Below are positions 32,408-39,986 of a stretch of 64,000 nucleotides of DNA, one piece after another. Position numbers and translations under genes: made by a program. Source of the DNA: Bacteroidales bacterium (GTDB taxonomy: Bacteria > Bacteroidota > Bacteroidia > Bacteroidales > Muribaculaceae); the NCBI GenBank assembly GCA_015060975.1, contig SUXI01000001.1, forward strand, positions 231,739 to 295,738, read 5' to 3'. Positions within the stretch are counted from its first letter, which is position 1. Each line of letters starts with the position of its first letter. Below the pieces are notes generated by a model. That model saw only the letters and a list, made by a program, of their open reading frames with translations, did no database searches and was not told the origin of the DNA.

Positions 32408-33228
32408 AATGGTAGAATTATTAGGTCAAAAGGGGCGTTAAATGCATCTTTCCCGGCTTTAAACATTGCCGATGGAAATATGACAGGCATTACATAATTC
32501 ACATATTTTTTAAGTATCGGAGTTATAGTTTCCCGTATTGAGTTATTTCCGGTAAGGAACAGTTCGTTATTTGTTTCATCCAATTTGAGACTTTGACGAT
32601 AAGCGAGGATGTAATACACCGCATCCATCGGGTCTTTAAATGAGAATGTATTGGCAAGAAGTAGAGAGTCTTTGCCAAAAGTGAGAAGATCTAAACTATT
32701 ATCTCTTAAATAGGCATACATTTTGCCCGAGTTGCCTAATCGGCTTTTGCGGTGAAAATATATGCACAATGGGGTGAGATGGTGTAATATATTGGGATTA
32801 TTAAATGTCCGTTGTAAGAAATTTTTTAAATCGGCATGTATTCCCATTAAAATTGTGGCATTAATTTCGTTGATAACATTTTCATACATAATGCCTTCAA
32901 AGTCGGGAAATGTTTCATCAAAGATTTTTTGTTGTATTTCGGGACTTTTGATTTCAGATGGAATAATGGTGAATTTGTAAGATTCAATAATGCAGTCGAT
33001 CTTGTCAAAATCGCTTAGTAATAAAGGATTTTCATATATTGCTTCTTCGATGGCTTTTTGCAGAGACATCGTCGATGTGTCAAGAGGGATTTTGCGGTAT
33101 ATTAAAGAATTGTCCTCGACTTTGCAAAATAGCACTACATGCATATTGTGCTCGTCAATGCGTATTGATAATCGCCACAAACGAGGATTCTTAATAAGGT
33201 CTTTATCTAATTTGACTTTTTGTTCCAT
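32398..33228 (-). CDS. DUF3822 family protein
   Basis: A 276-residue soluble protein of the Bacteroidetes-specific DUF3822 family, usually found directly upstream of rsmD, as here (10-bp overlap). It opens with a beta-rich half (RLSIRIDEHNMHVVLFCKVE) and a second half (FSFKDPMDAVYYILAYRQSL) that together look like an actin/ASKHA-like duplicated fold. No catalytic motif is visible. It follows the Ig-like lipoprotein gene by 8 bp. Function unknown. Confidence 0.8.
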   Translation of the reverse strand: MEQKVKLDKDLIKNPRLWRLSIRIDEHNMHVVLFCKVEDNSLIYRKIPLDTSTMSLQKAIEEAIYENPLLLSDFDKIDCIIESYKFTIIPSEIKSPEIQQKIFDETFPDFEGIMYENVINEINATILMGIHADLKNFLQRTFNNPNILHHLTPLCIYFHRKSRLGNSGKMYAYLRDNSLDLLTFGKDSLLLANTFSFKDPMDAVYYILAYRQSLKLDETNNELFLTGNNSIRETITPILKKYVNYVMPVIFPSAMFKAGKDAFNAPFDLIILPLCE

Positions 33229-33236
33229 TTTATATA

Positions 33237-35222
33237 TTAATATGCGCCCGGTGCGCGTCTTAGACCTGATGGTATTTTGCGATTGTTAGAGTTGGAATTG
33301 TTTTGATTACGTCCCGGGTTGTAGTATTCTTCGTCAAACTCATCAACCTCATCTTCATCCATATCTCCACTATCTTTATCGGTTTTCTTTTTTGCCGGTT
33401 TGTTTTTCTTTATTTCTATTGGTTTTTGGAGGTCGAGCGCCTGCTCATATATGTTCCATGATTGCTCTATATCCCAATTCTTTTTTACGTTTATTCGTTT
33501 AGGATAATAATATACCTCCTCGGGTTGTTGCTTGGCATTTAGTTTCCCGGTGTCGTATATGCCATTTTTATTCTTATCGATAAACGCGCGGGCATAATAT
33601 GTTCCGGGTAATAAGTAATTAAATGTGGCAATTCCATCAATGACTTGAGATGTAGCGACAATTTTATCTGAGCCATTAAGTAATTCCACAATTATGGGTT
33701 GTGCTGTTTCGGAGATGTTGAAAAACAAATTTGCATATTCCTCGGTCGCTCTTACTGAAAATTCTTGTTTTATGGGTCTATTCCATTCGTTATATATGCT
33801 CACGATTGCAGCAGAGTCGATTTCCAAACGATATTTCATTCCGGGCTCCCATTTGTATGGCATTGAATATGATAATATTTGTCGAGCCGAATCGGGGATT
33901 ATATGAGTGTTAAGTAGGATTTCCCACACTGAGTCTCGTTTGATAGATAATCTCACACCCATGCTATCAATATGACTTATAGGATGAGAGGTTGAGAATA
34001 TTAAGGGCTTGTTAACCTCTTGGGGGTTGCATGCGCGGATTGACCAATTTATAAAACTGAGTTGGGGAGTAGTGTCGTTTTCCTCATCTTTCTTTTTCTT
34101 TTTAGGTATGCGGTCTTTATAGAAAAGCCGCAAGGTATCGGTACTCCATGATAATTGGTCATTAGTGTCGGTGCGAAGATATTTAGCTTCTACAAGAATT
34201 GAGTCTTGAGCGATGATTTCCTTATCGGAAATCCAATATTCAAGAGTGTCAAGCGTTTCTCCTGTATTTAAAAGCGCCCACTTGTCAATACTTGTACCGG
34301 CTTTTGCTCCATTTATTATTGATATTTGTGGAAGGGTGTCGGCTTTTGTCGCAAATTGAAATGTAAGACGACGTCGTTCGGGGCGTTTGTAATCTTTTAG
34401 ATACTGAGCAGAATATCCCTCATTAAACCATGTGAGCAATATGTTATTTGGGAGATATTTTACACCTTTTCGAGTTGTTAGAGAGTCTGCTCCATTAGTA
34501 GCTCGAAGTGTATCGGTAACTTCAATTTCTGCGGTTGTTGGAGATAACGGTTTGTCATAAAATGCAATGTCTTCACTTCTATCCCAATGCAAGTCTCGAT
34601 TGTTGTCTTTTAAAGCAAAAATGTGGTATTCACCGGGTTTAAGTCCCCTGATTGTGAATTGACCGAGTTGATTGGTCTTTGCAATGCGGTCAAATGGTTG
34701 GGTAATTATAGCCGAGTCTGAAAGATTACTATATATTCCCACAAGCATGCCTTGTGCCGGTTCAAGGGTGCGGGCTTCAAGCACCATCCCCGAAAGCCGC
34801 AATGAGTCAATCGTTTCCCCGGTGGAGAAGTCTATTGCATACCCATCGAGCACGTTCCGCTCGTTTAGGTCTCTTATGGCATCAGAGAAATCAATAGTAT
34901 ATGTGGTATTGGGTTGCAATGTGTCGCGCAATTCCACTATTACTTTTTTGCCATTTGCCGATATTGACGGCATGTTTTTTTGAGCAGGAGATACAACAAC
35001 TTTGTTTGATGCATCCTCCAGCATAACGTTCTCATTGAATAAAATCTCAATCTTATTATCGGTTACATTCAGCGCTCCGGGTGTGGGACTGCTGCTTATA
35101 AAAAGTGGAGGTTCGGTGTCTATGGGACCTCCTCCCGGGCGACCAATACTTGCGCAAGCCACCATCATCCCAATTGCGATTGAGATGAGTGCGACACGCA
35201 TATATGTATGAATATGTCTCAT
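33237..35222 (-). CDS. Ig-like-domain lipoprotein
   Basis: A 661-residue exported lipoprotein. The N-terminus (MRVALISIAIGMMVACAS) ends in a lipobox with cysteine at about residue 23, followed by SIGRPGGGP. Residues about 37-130 form a bacterial Ig-like domain (TPGALNVTDNKIEILFNENV ... GKKVIVELRDTLQPNTTYTI), then a carboxypeptidase-regulatory-like domain (TNQLGQFTIRGLKPGEYHIF). The middle is beta-rich and unassigned. The tail is low complexity: Lys-rich, then Asp/Glu-rich, then Asn-rich. The lipid anchor puts it in the periplasm or at the cell surface. In-frame ATG at 35201 is an alternative start. Confidence 0.8.
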   Translation of the reverse strand: MRHIHTYMRVALISIAIGMMVACASIGRPGGGPIDTEPPLFISSSPTPGALNVTDNKIEILFNENVMLEDASNKVVVSPAQKNMPSISANGKKVIVELRDTLQPNTTYTIDFSDAIRDLNERNVLDGYAIDFSTGETIDSLRLSGMVLEARTLEPAQGMLVGIYSNLSDSAIITQPFDRIAKTNQLGQFTIRGLKPGEYHIFALKDNNRDLHWDRSEDIAFYDKPLSPTTAEIEVTDTLRATNGADSLTTRKGVKYLPNNILLTWFNEGYSAQYLKDYKRPERRRLTFQFATKADTLPQISIINGAKAGTSIDKWALLNTGETLDTLEYWISDKEIIAQDSILVEAKYLRTDTNDQLSWSTDTLRLFYKDRIPKKKKKDEENDTTPQLSFINWSIRACNPQEVNKPLIFSTSHPISHIDSMGVRLSIKRDSVWEILLNTHIIPDSARQILSYSMPYKWEPGMKYRLEIDSAAIVSIYNEWNRPIKQEFSVRATEEYANLFFNISETAQPIIVELLNGSDKIVATSQVIDGIATFNYLLPGTYYARAFIDKNKNGIYDTGKLNAKQQPEEVYYYPKRINVKKNWDIEQSWNIYEQALDLQKPIEIKKNKPAKKKTDKDSGDMDEDEVDEFDEEYYNPGRNQNNSNSNNRKIPSGLRRAPGAY

Positions 35223-35306
35223 TTCGGCTTCAAAGTTACTTAAAATTTTAGTGAAAAGAGGCGTTTGTCATAAAATATTATTATATTTACCAAAATATTA
35301 ACTTAT

Positions 35307-35330
35307 GGAATTTGAAAGAATTCCCTTAAA
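35307..35330. repeat. Small hairpin repeat, divergent copy
   Basis: GGAATTTGAAAGAATTCCC is a variant of the GGAATTTATAGAAATTCCC hairpin found at 38566, 38937 and 46110; it lies just upstream of the GDPD gene. Confidence 0.5.
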
Positions 35331-35333
35331 TCT

Positions 35334-38300
35334 ATGTTTATGAAGAAAATATATGTGTTATTGTTGTGCCTGGCATCAGTTGTTGCAGTTGCGGCTCAGC
35401 CTAAATTGGTAGGGCATAGAGGGAGTTATTGGGGCTTGGAAAACTCTGCCGAGGCTTTTATTAACGGTGCTAAAAAAGGGTATCATTATCTTGAAACCGA
35501 TGTGAAGGTTACCAAAGATGGTGTTCATGTGTGTTGTCATAATGACGATCTTACAAGTTGGGGTGGGACACTCACTATCGCAAGTAGTAATCTTGCCGAT
35601 CTTAAAGCCGAGACGCTAACTCAAACGCGCGGAGGGGTAAAATATACCGGAAATATATGCACGCTTGCCGAGTATCTCGATATATGTACAGAATATAATG
35701 TGTTGCCGGTTATTGAATTAAAATGGGCGACAGGCATAAACTCAAATGATACATCGGGAATCCCCAATCTCATCAAACTCATTGAGGAAAAAGGTTTTCG
35801 CAATTCATGTTATATTTTCACGTCGATGAAGCCATGTTTGCAATACATACATGATAACTACCCCGATATTCAAATTATGCTTTTGGTATATTCCAATAAC
35901 TTTGAAAGTAGTTTGTTATGGTGTTCTCAGCGAGGGGCTCACATGGGTGTGGGTGTAGGTGGTGAAGTAACCAAAGACGGAGTGAAGCGTTACCACGAAG
36001 CGGGATTGAAAGTGAATGCGTGGACTGTAAATACAAATTCGGCATATTTAACATACGGTAATTATGGTTGTGACCTTATTACAACCGACTATCTCGACCC
36101 TGCCGAACTTCCGGAACTTAACCCCGATGTCTTGTTTCCGCCGAATACCACAGATTATCCCGAACAAGAGGGGGCGATAAGAGGAAGCTATGAGCCTGTA
36201 TATGTGGCGAGTGCCGGTGTCCCTGAATTTTTAAGTGGGATGGATATTAGTCGTGCTTTGATTCGCAATGGCAAATGGTATGTGCTTGCGCATGATGATA
36301 AAAAAAAACCGATTTTGTCAATTCTCGATTCTGAAACAGCCGAGGAGATAAAACGAATGGACTTGACCGGCGTTGAGAATTTGAACGACATCGTTTTTTC
36401 GGCCGATGGTGTGCTGCTTGGTTGTAACATTGTGAATATCACCCCCGATGCCCCCGATGCCTCGGCATGGAACGTGTATAAATGGGAAAATGATAATGCC
36501 GTTCCACAGCTGTTGGTGTCTCAATCAAAGACCGATTTGCCATTTGAGATTGGTAGTGCGATGTGCATAGGCGGCAGCTTTGCCGTAAGTGGGAAAATGA
36601 ATGATTTATATCTTTATTCAACGGTAATGGTTGATGACACAAAGGAATATCTGTTTTTGGGAACAAAAGTTGCAAACGGGGTGATAACATCGACAACATA
36701 CGCATCCGATTCCGAAAACTATAATATCACAACGTTGGGAGATGATGCATCAATTATGGTAACACCGTTTTCTCGCAACAATTTGTTGATTGACGGCAAA
36801 TCAATCACTCCGGTGCAATATTCGTTTGATTGGTCAAAAAAAGGACAACCTATGGCATTGCATTCACAATGGAAAGAAGGTCATCTCGGAAAGGAGGCCG
36901 AGGGGCATTCTTTCCTTCGCCTTGCAAGTAAGGTGTATTCATATTCTGCCGATTATGCCGCGGGGTTGTCGGCGACAATGTATGATGTGACCGATGGAAT
37001 AGGAGACCCAAATGCGGTTTCTCCCTCAATGCCAAATCCAAGTTCTGCCATAGAGGGAATCAATTCATATATATTCACCGGCATTGAATATGTTGATGGT
37101 GACATATTGTTGTATTATTTCTCGGCAAATGAAGGTATTGGTAAATACATAGTAAAAGGTCAAAAACTCAATCCTTCGCCAAATGCCGATTTCGCGCTTG
37201 AACTTGTGTGGGAAAATTCACGCAACAAGGGCAACGCCCCCGAGCATATTGATGGCACAAACGCGCAACAAGGTGCCGCATATAACGGAATGTTTTATGT
37301 GAATGACTGCGAAGATAAAAAATTATACATTTTCAATAGCGCCGGTTGTCTTGGTGGCATTCCCGGCGGTAGCGGCTGGGGAACTGCTTGCGATGATGCC
37401 GGAAACATCATCATTCGCAACGATAAAGCAACCGATGGCAACCATAAATTCATCATTTATCCTTCAGGCGCTACAGTTGACTCTCCGGGAGAAGCGGTTG
37501 AGTTGGATGTGACAGTGCCATTAGACGGACAAACAAATTTTATATCGGCATCGGGTGATGTGTTGAATGGAGTAGGGTGTGTGTATATGTATCCAAATAA
37601 GCAAAATCAAATAAATATTATAACATTGTCGAAAGGGTCGGTTGTGAAAACTGAAACTTCGGCACTACTCTCTATGACGGGTTCTGCCGCCGGATATGTG
37701 ATTCCGGTAAATAATAACACCGAAGAATGGTTGTATTGTGTAAGAGCCACAGGATTTTATCGTTATCAAGGAGGAGAAAGCTCTGAAGTGATTGTGGGCA
37801 GAGGCACTACTACAGCCCCTAATCGCAATACTACCGGCGGAGGCGACTTGTTTACTTTGTCGGGTCATGAAATATTCATTCATCCATCGGGAGCTAATTA
37901 TAAAGGCGGATTTACAATTCGCGATTGGAGTGTGGATAGCGTGATAACATCGGTTGAGCCTATTGGAGACCTTGGATATGTTAAAGGTGGAAACTATTCT
38001 ACATTCAACTGGACATTTGCCGAGAAAATCGATGAAAGCAGTTATTATATTTATTTATATTGCCCTGCAAATGGTATGGCGGTATATAGATTCTATGATA
38101 AATCTGTTTCAGGAATAGATGATAATGTGATCAACAAGGAAAGTGAAGTGTTAATAATTTATCCTAACCCGGTTGAGGACATAATGACTGTTTCGGGTGT
38201 GCAACCAATTGATAACATTGAGGTGTATAGCATAATGGGAGCAAAGTCCAATTTTGATTCCTGCGTGATAAATGGAAACGTGGCAACCGTGTCGGTAGCA

Positions 38301-38372
38301 TCATTGCCCTCGGGGATTTATATATTAAAAGTTGGAAACGGCAATCAAATGTGTAAATTCATAAAGAAATAG
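35334..38372 (+). CDS. T9SS-tailed glycerophosphodiester phosphodiesterase with beta-propeller-like region
   Basis: A 1012-residue secreted protein. Signal peptide to about residue 22 (YVLLLCLASVVAVAAQ). Residues 24-265 are a GDPD domain with the catalytic set VGHRG (H28), LETDVKVTKDG (E54, D56) and CHNDD (H69), so it should cleave glycerophosphodiesters outside the cell. Residues about 300-920 are beta-rich repeats also seen in the two other large exported proteins here (DAGNIIIRND, LSGHEIFIHPSG). The last 80 residues are a T9SS type A sorting domain (VLIIYPNPVEDIMTVSG ... LPSGIYILKVGNGNQMCKFI), directing export and surface attachment. An in-frame ATG at 35340 is an alternative start. Confidence 0.88.
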   Translation: MFMKKIYVLLLCLASVVAVAAQPKLVGHRGSYWGLENSAEAFINGAKKGYHYLETDVKVTKDGVHVCCHNDDLTSWGGTLTIASSNLADLKAETLTQTRGGVKYTGNICTLAEYLDICTEYNVLPVIELKWATGINSNDTSGIPNLIKLIEEKGFRNSCYIFTSMKPCLQYIHDNYPDIQIMLLVYSNNFESSLLWCSQRGAHMGVGVGGEVTKDGVKRYHEAGLKVNAWTVNTNSAYLTYGNYGCDLITTDYLDPAELPELNPDVLFPPNTTDYPEQEGAIRGSYEPVYVASAGVPEFLSGMDISRALIRNGKWYVLAHDDKKKPILSILDSETAEEIKRMDLTGVENLNDIVFSADGVLLGCNIVNITPDAPDASAWNVYKWENDNAVPQLLVSQSKTDLPFEIGSAMCIGGSFAVSGKMNDLYLYSTVMVDDTKEYLFLGTKVANGVITSTTYASDSENYNITTLGDDASIMVTPFSRNNLLIDGKSITPVQYSFDWSKKGQPMALHSQWKEGHLGKEAEGHSFLRLASKVYSYSADYAAGLSATMYDVTDGIGDPNAVSPSMPNPSSAIEGINSYIFTGIEYVDGDILLYYFSANEGIGKYIVKGQKLNPSPNADFALELVWENSRNKGNAPEHIDGTNAQQGAAYNGMFYVNDCEDKKLYIFNSAGCLGGIPGGSGWGTACDDAGNIIIRNDKATDGNHKFIIYPSGATVDSPGEAVELDVTVPLDGQTNFISASGDVLNGVGCVYMYPNKQNQINIITLSKGSVVKTETSALLSMTGSAAGYVIPVNNNTEEWLYCVRATGFYRYQGGESSEVIVGRGTTTAPNRNTTGGGDLFTLSGHEIFIHPSGANYKGGFTIRDWSVDSVITSVEPIGDLGYVKGGNYSTFNWTFAEKIDESSYYIYLYCPANGMAVYRFYDKSVSGIDDNVINKESEVLIIYPNPVEDIMTVSGVQPIDNIEVYSIMGAKSNFDSCVINGNVATVSVASLPSGIYILKVGNGNQMCKFIKK

Positions 38373-38387
38373 AGGATAAAGAATTTT

Positions 38388-38405
38388 AGGGAACTTCTAT
38401 AAATT
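38388..38405 (-). repeat. Small hairpin repeat, minus orientation
   Basis: On the minus strand AATTTATAGAAGTTCCCT, one of five related copies in the window; lies 15 bp after the GDPD gene. Confidence 0.5.
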
Positions 38406-38429
38406 ACTTTGAGATGATTTATGATTTTT

Positions 38430-38540
38430 ATTTGAGCGGATTTTTGTTTTCTTGTAGAATGAGCATAGCGAGCTATGCGATTGAGACAAGGGCAAAAAGA
38501 TGCCAAAGAAAAACATAAAGCTCACAAAAGAGCCGTTCCC
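38430..38540. repeat. Imperfect long inverted repeat after the GDPD gene
   Basis: The centre is the palindrome GCATAGCGAGCTATGC (about 38463-38478); outer parts TTTTTGTTTTCTTG and CAAAGAAAAACATAAAGCTC are partly complementary. It looks like a decayed mobile or extragenic repeat; no ORF. Confidence 0.4.
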
Positions 38541-38565
38541 AATATCTATTGTTTAATTAATTCGT

Positions 38566-38589
38566 GGAATTTATAGAAATTCCCTTTAG
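38566..38589. repeat. Small hairpin repeat GGAATTTATAGAAATTCCC
   Basis: A 7-bp stem (GGAATTT/AAATTCC) with ATAG loop, followed by T-rich sequence, 20 bp before the tRNA-Pro promoter box. Nearly identical to the copy at 38937. Confidence 0.65.
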
Positions 38590-38606
38590 ATTTCCGAAAA
38601 AAGAGT

Positions 38607-38614
38607 TAACTTTG
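38607..38614 (+). promoter_or_regulatory. -7 box of tRNA-Pro
   Basis: TAACTTTG, 17 bp before the mature tRNA. Confidence 0.65.
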
Positions 38615-38631
38615 CACCACCAATTAAGGTG

Positions 38632-38704
38632 CGGGGTGTAGCACAGTTGGCAGCGCGCCACGTTCGGGACGTGGAGGTCGGAAGTTCGAGTCTTCTCACC
38701 CCGA
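38632..38704 (+). tRNA. tRNA-Pro (anticodon CGG)
   Basis: A 73-nt tRNA with acceptor CGGGGTG/CACCCCG, discriminator A, anticodon stem CCACG/CGTGG with loop TTCGGGA giving CGG, and AAGTTCGAGTC T-arm. CCA not encoded. Confidence 0.95.
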
Positions 38705-38711
38705 CAAAAAA

Positions 38712-38758
38712 ACGGAGATGTGTCAAAATTCAAATAATGATACATCTCCATTGTTTTT
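38712..38758 (+). terminator. Terminator after tRNA-Pro
   Basis: GGAGATGTGTC and GATACATCTCC pair around an AT-rich loop and are followed by TTGTTTTTAT. The left arm and loop (GATGTGTCA-AATTCAAAT) recur in the hairpin at 39594, so the two belong to one repeat family. Confidence 0.7.
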
Positions 38759-38784
38759 ATACCCATCAGTCGCAAAGCGACGGT

Positions 38785-38898
38785 TCCCCTAAGGACAGGG
38801 GAGTAATGTTATTATCTTCTGGGAATGAGTAAGTTGCATTAAGGTTGATACTCCTCCCCTGCCCTTAGGGGAGGTGGCATGGAGTGCCGGAGGGGTTT
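38785..38898. repeat. Extragenic long hairpin repeat (CCCCTAAGG / CCTTAGGGG type)
   Basis: TCCCCTAAGGACAGGGGAGTA (38785-38805) pairs with the near-complement at 38849-38872, leaving a 43-bp loop, and is followed by GGAGTGCCGGAGGGG. The last block resembles GCAGAGCCGGAGGGGG at 44715-44730. No ORF; dispersed repeats of this style occur in many Bacteroidales intergenic regions. The rest of the 317-bp gap holds the hairpin at 38937 and a promoter. Confidence 0.65.
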
Positions 38899-38936
38899 AT
38901 AATAGGATTTTGACACAGCCCTTAATTTTAGCAGTT

Positions 38937-38960
38937 GGAATTTATAGAAATTCCCTTATG
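38937..38960. repeat. Small hairpin repeat GGAATTTATAGAAATTCCC
   Basis: Identical over 21 bases to the copy at 38566 (through CCCTT); lies upstream of the GYF/DUF805 promoter. Confidence 0.65.
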
Positions 38961-38985
38961 CTATTGTAGGAATGTATATTTGTAG

Positions 38986-38993
38986 TAATTTTG
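38986..38993 (+). promoter_or_regulatory. -7 box of the GYF/DUF805 gene
   Basis: TAATTTTG, 28 bp upstream of the ATG at 39022. Confidence 0.55.
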
Positions 38994-39021
38994 CACATTA
39001 ATAATTTCAAATTAAAGCGAT

Positions 39022-39573
39022 ATGCAATATTACATCATTTACAATGGTCAACAAGTGGGACCTATGGAGAAAGAAAATCTTGTGAATTATGGTTTGTCTC
39101 CAACCTCAAAAGTGTGGGCAGAAGGAATGCCTAATTGGGTGGAAGCGCATACTGTTGCCGACCTTCATTCGTTGCTATACCCTAACTCTGAGTCATCGGC
39201 TTCGGAATATGAACAATCCTCTCAATGTGCCAAAATGCCCAATGAAATTACATTTGGAGATGCCATAAAGATTTGTTTTAATAAATATGCCGATTTCAAT
39301 GGTCGTGCCCGCCGCTCTGAGTTTTGGTGGTTTTATTTGTTTACATTTATAGTGGGATTAATCCCTTATTTGGGTTATGTGGCATCGATAGCGTTACTCA
39401 TCCCATCGCTTGCCGTTGGCGCTCGTCGCCTGCATGATACCGGACGTAGTGGCTGGTGGCAACTATTAGCTCTTATCCCATGTATAGGTGCGATAATATT
39501 GATAATATGGTGGTGTGAGGATAGCAAGGGGGATAATGAACATGGCCCCAGCCCCAAATACCCCGGAGTGTAA
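39022..39573 (+). CDS. GYF_2 plus DUF805 membrane protein
   Basis: A 183-residue protein. Residues 1-52 are a GYF_2 domain (YYIIYNGQQVGPMEKENLV ... VWAEGMPNWVEAHTVADL). Residues about 75-180 are DUF805: FNGRARRSEFWWFYLF, a first pair of spans, the conserved ARRLHDTGRSGWW between spans, a last span and the ending EDSKGDNEHGPSPKY. DUF805 proteins are small inner-membrane proteins of unknown role; the GYF_2 fusion probably recruits a proline-rich partner. A GYF_2/CD225 protein at 13565 has the same plan with a different membrane half. Confidence 0.88.
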   Translation: MQYYIIYNGQQVGPMEKENLVNYGLSPTSKVWAEGMPNWVEAHTVADLHSLLYPNSESSASEYEQSSQCAKMPNEITFGDAIKICFNKYADFNGRARRSEFWWFYLFTFIVGLIPYLGYVASIALLIPSLAVGARRLHDTGRSGWWQLLALIPCIGAIILIIWWCEDSKGDNEHGPSPKYPGV

Positions 39574-39593
39574 TATTCCTTGAAATATAACAT

Positions 39594-39640
39594 AAAGAAA
39601 GGCGATGTGTCATAATTCAAATTGACGTATCGTCTTTCTG
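39594..39640 (+). terminator. Hairpin after the GYF/DUF805 gene
   Basis: AGAAAGGCGATGTGTCA and TGACGTATCGTCTTTCT form a long stem, then a T/C-rich stretch. Shares GATGTGTCA and AATTCAAAT with the hairpin at 38712. Confidence 0.65.
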
Positions 39641-39693
39641 TCTTCCCTCCTACAAAAGATTTTTAGACAGAAAGACATAAAATTTCATAATGA

Positions 39694-39712
39694 CATAAGT
39701 TGATTTTTATCA
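39694..39712. repeat. Repeat CATAAGTTGATTTTTATCA
   Basis: Matches 44649-44667 at 18 of 19 positions; contains a small TGAT/ATCA dyad. One copy lies on each side of the 1525-residue T9SS protein gene. Otherwise the 413-bp gap 39574-39986 holds only the hairpin at 39594 and the promoter box at 39905. Confidence 0.5.
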
Positions 39713-39904
39713 TGGAAGTGGGGCGAATAACCTTCCTCTGCCACCAAGGAGTTTTGACTCACTTCCTTTTGTTCCGATATATGCAATTTGGCATTTTTTG
39801 CTATTAAAAATTGAATTTTTGCTAGAATTATTGTGTTTTAAGGCTTTTTTGGCAGAAAATCAGTTTTTTTGAGTAAAATATTTGTAATTATGGTAATAGT
39901 TTTA

Positions 39905-39912
39905 TATATTTG
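39905..39912 (+). promoter_or_regulatory. -7 box of the 1525-residue T9SS protein gene
   Basis: TATATTTG, 74 bp upstream of the ATG at 39987. Confidence 0.5.
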
Positions 39913-39986
39913 TTTCGTTGATTGGGTAACTATCTAAAAACTAATCGAATAACTGAATATTTATAAATGATAAAACCATAATCATT

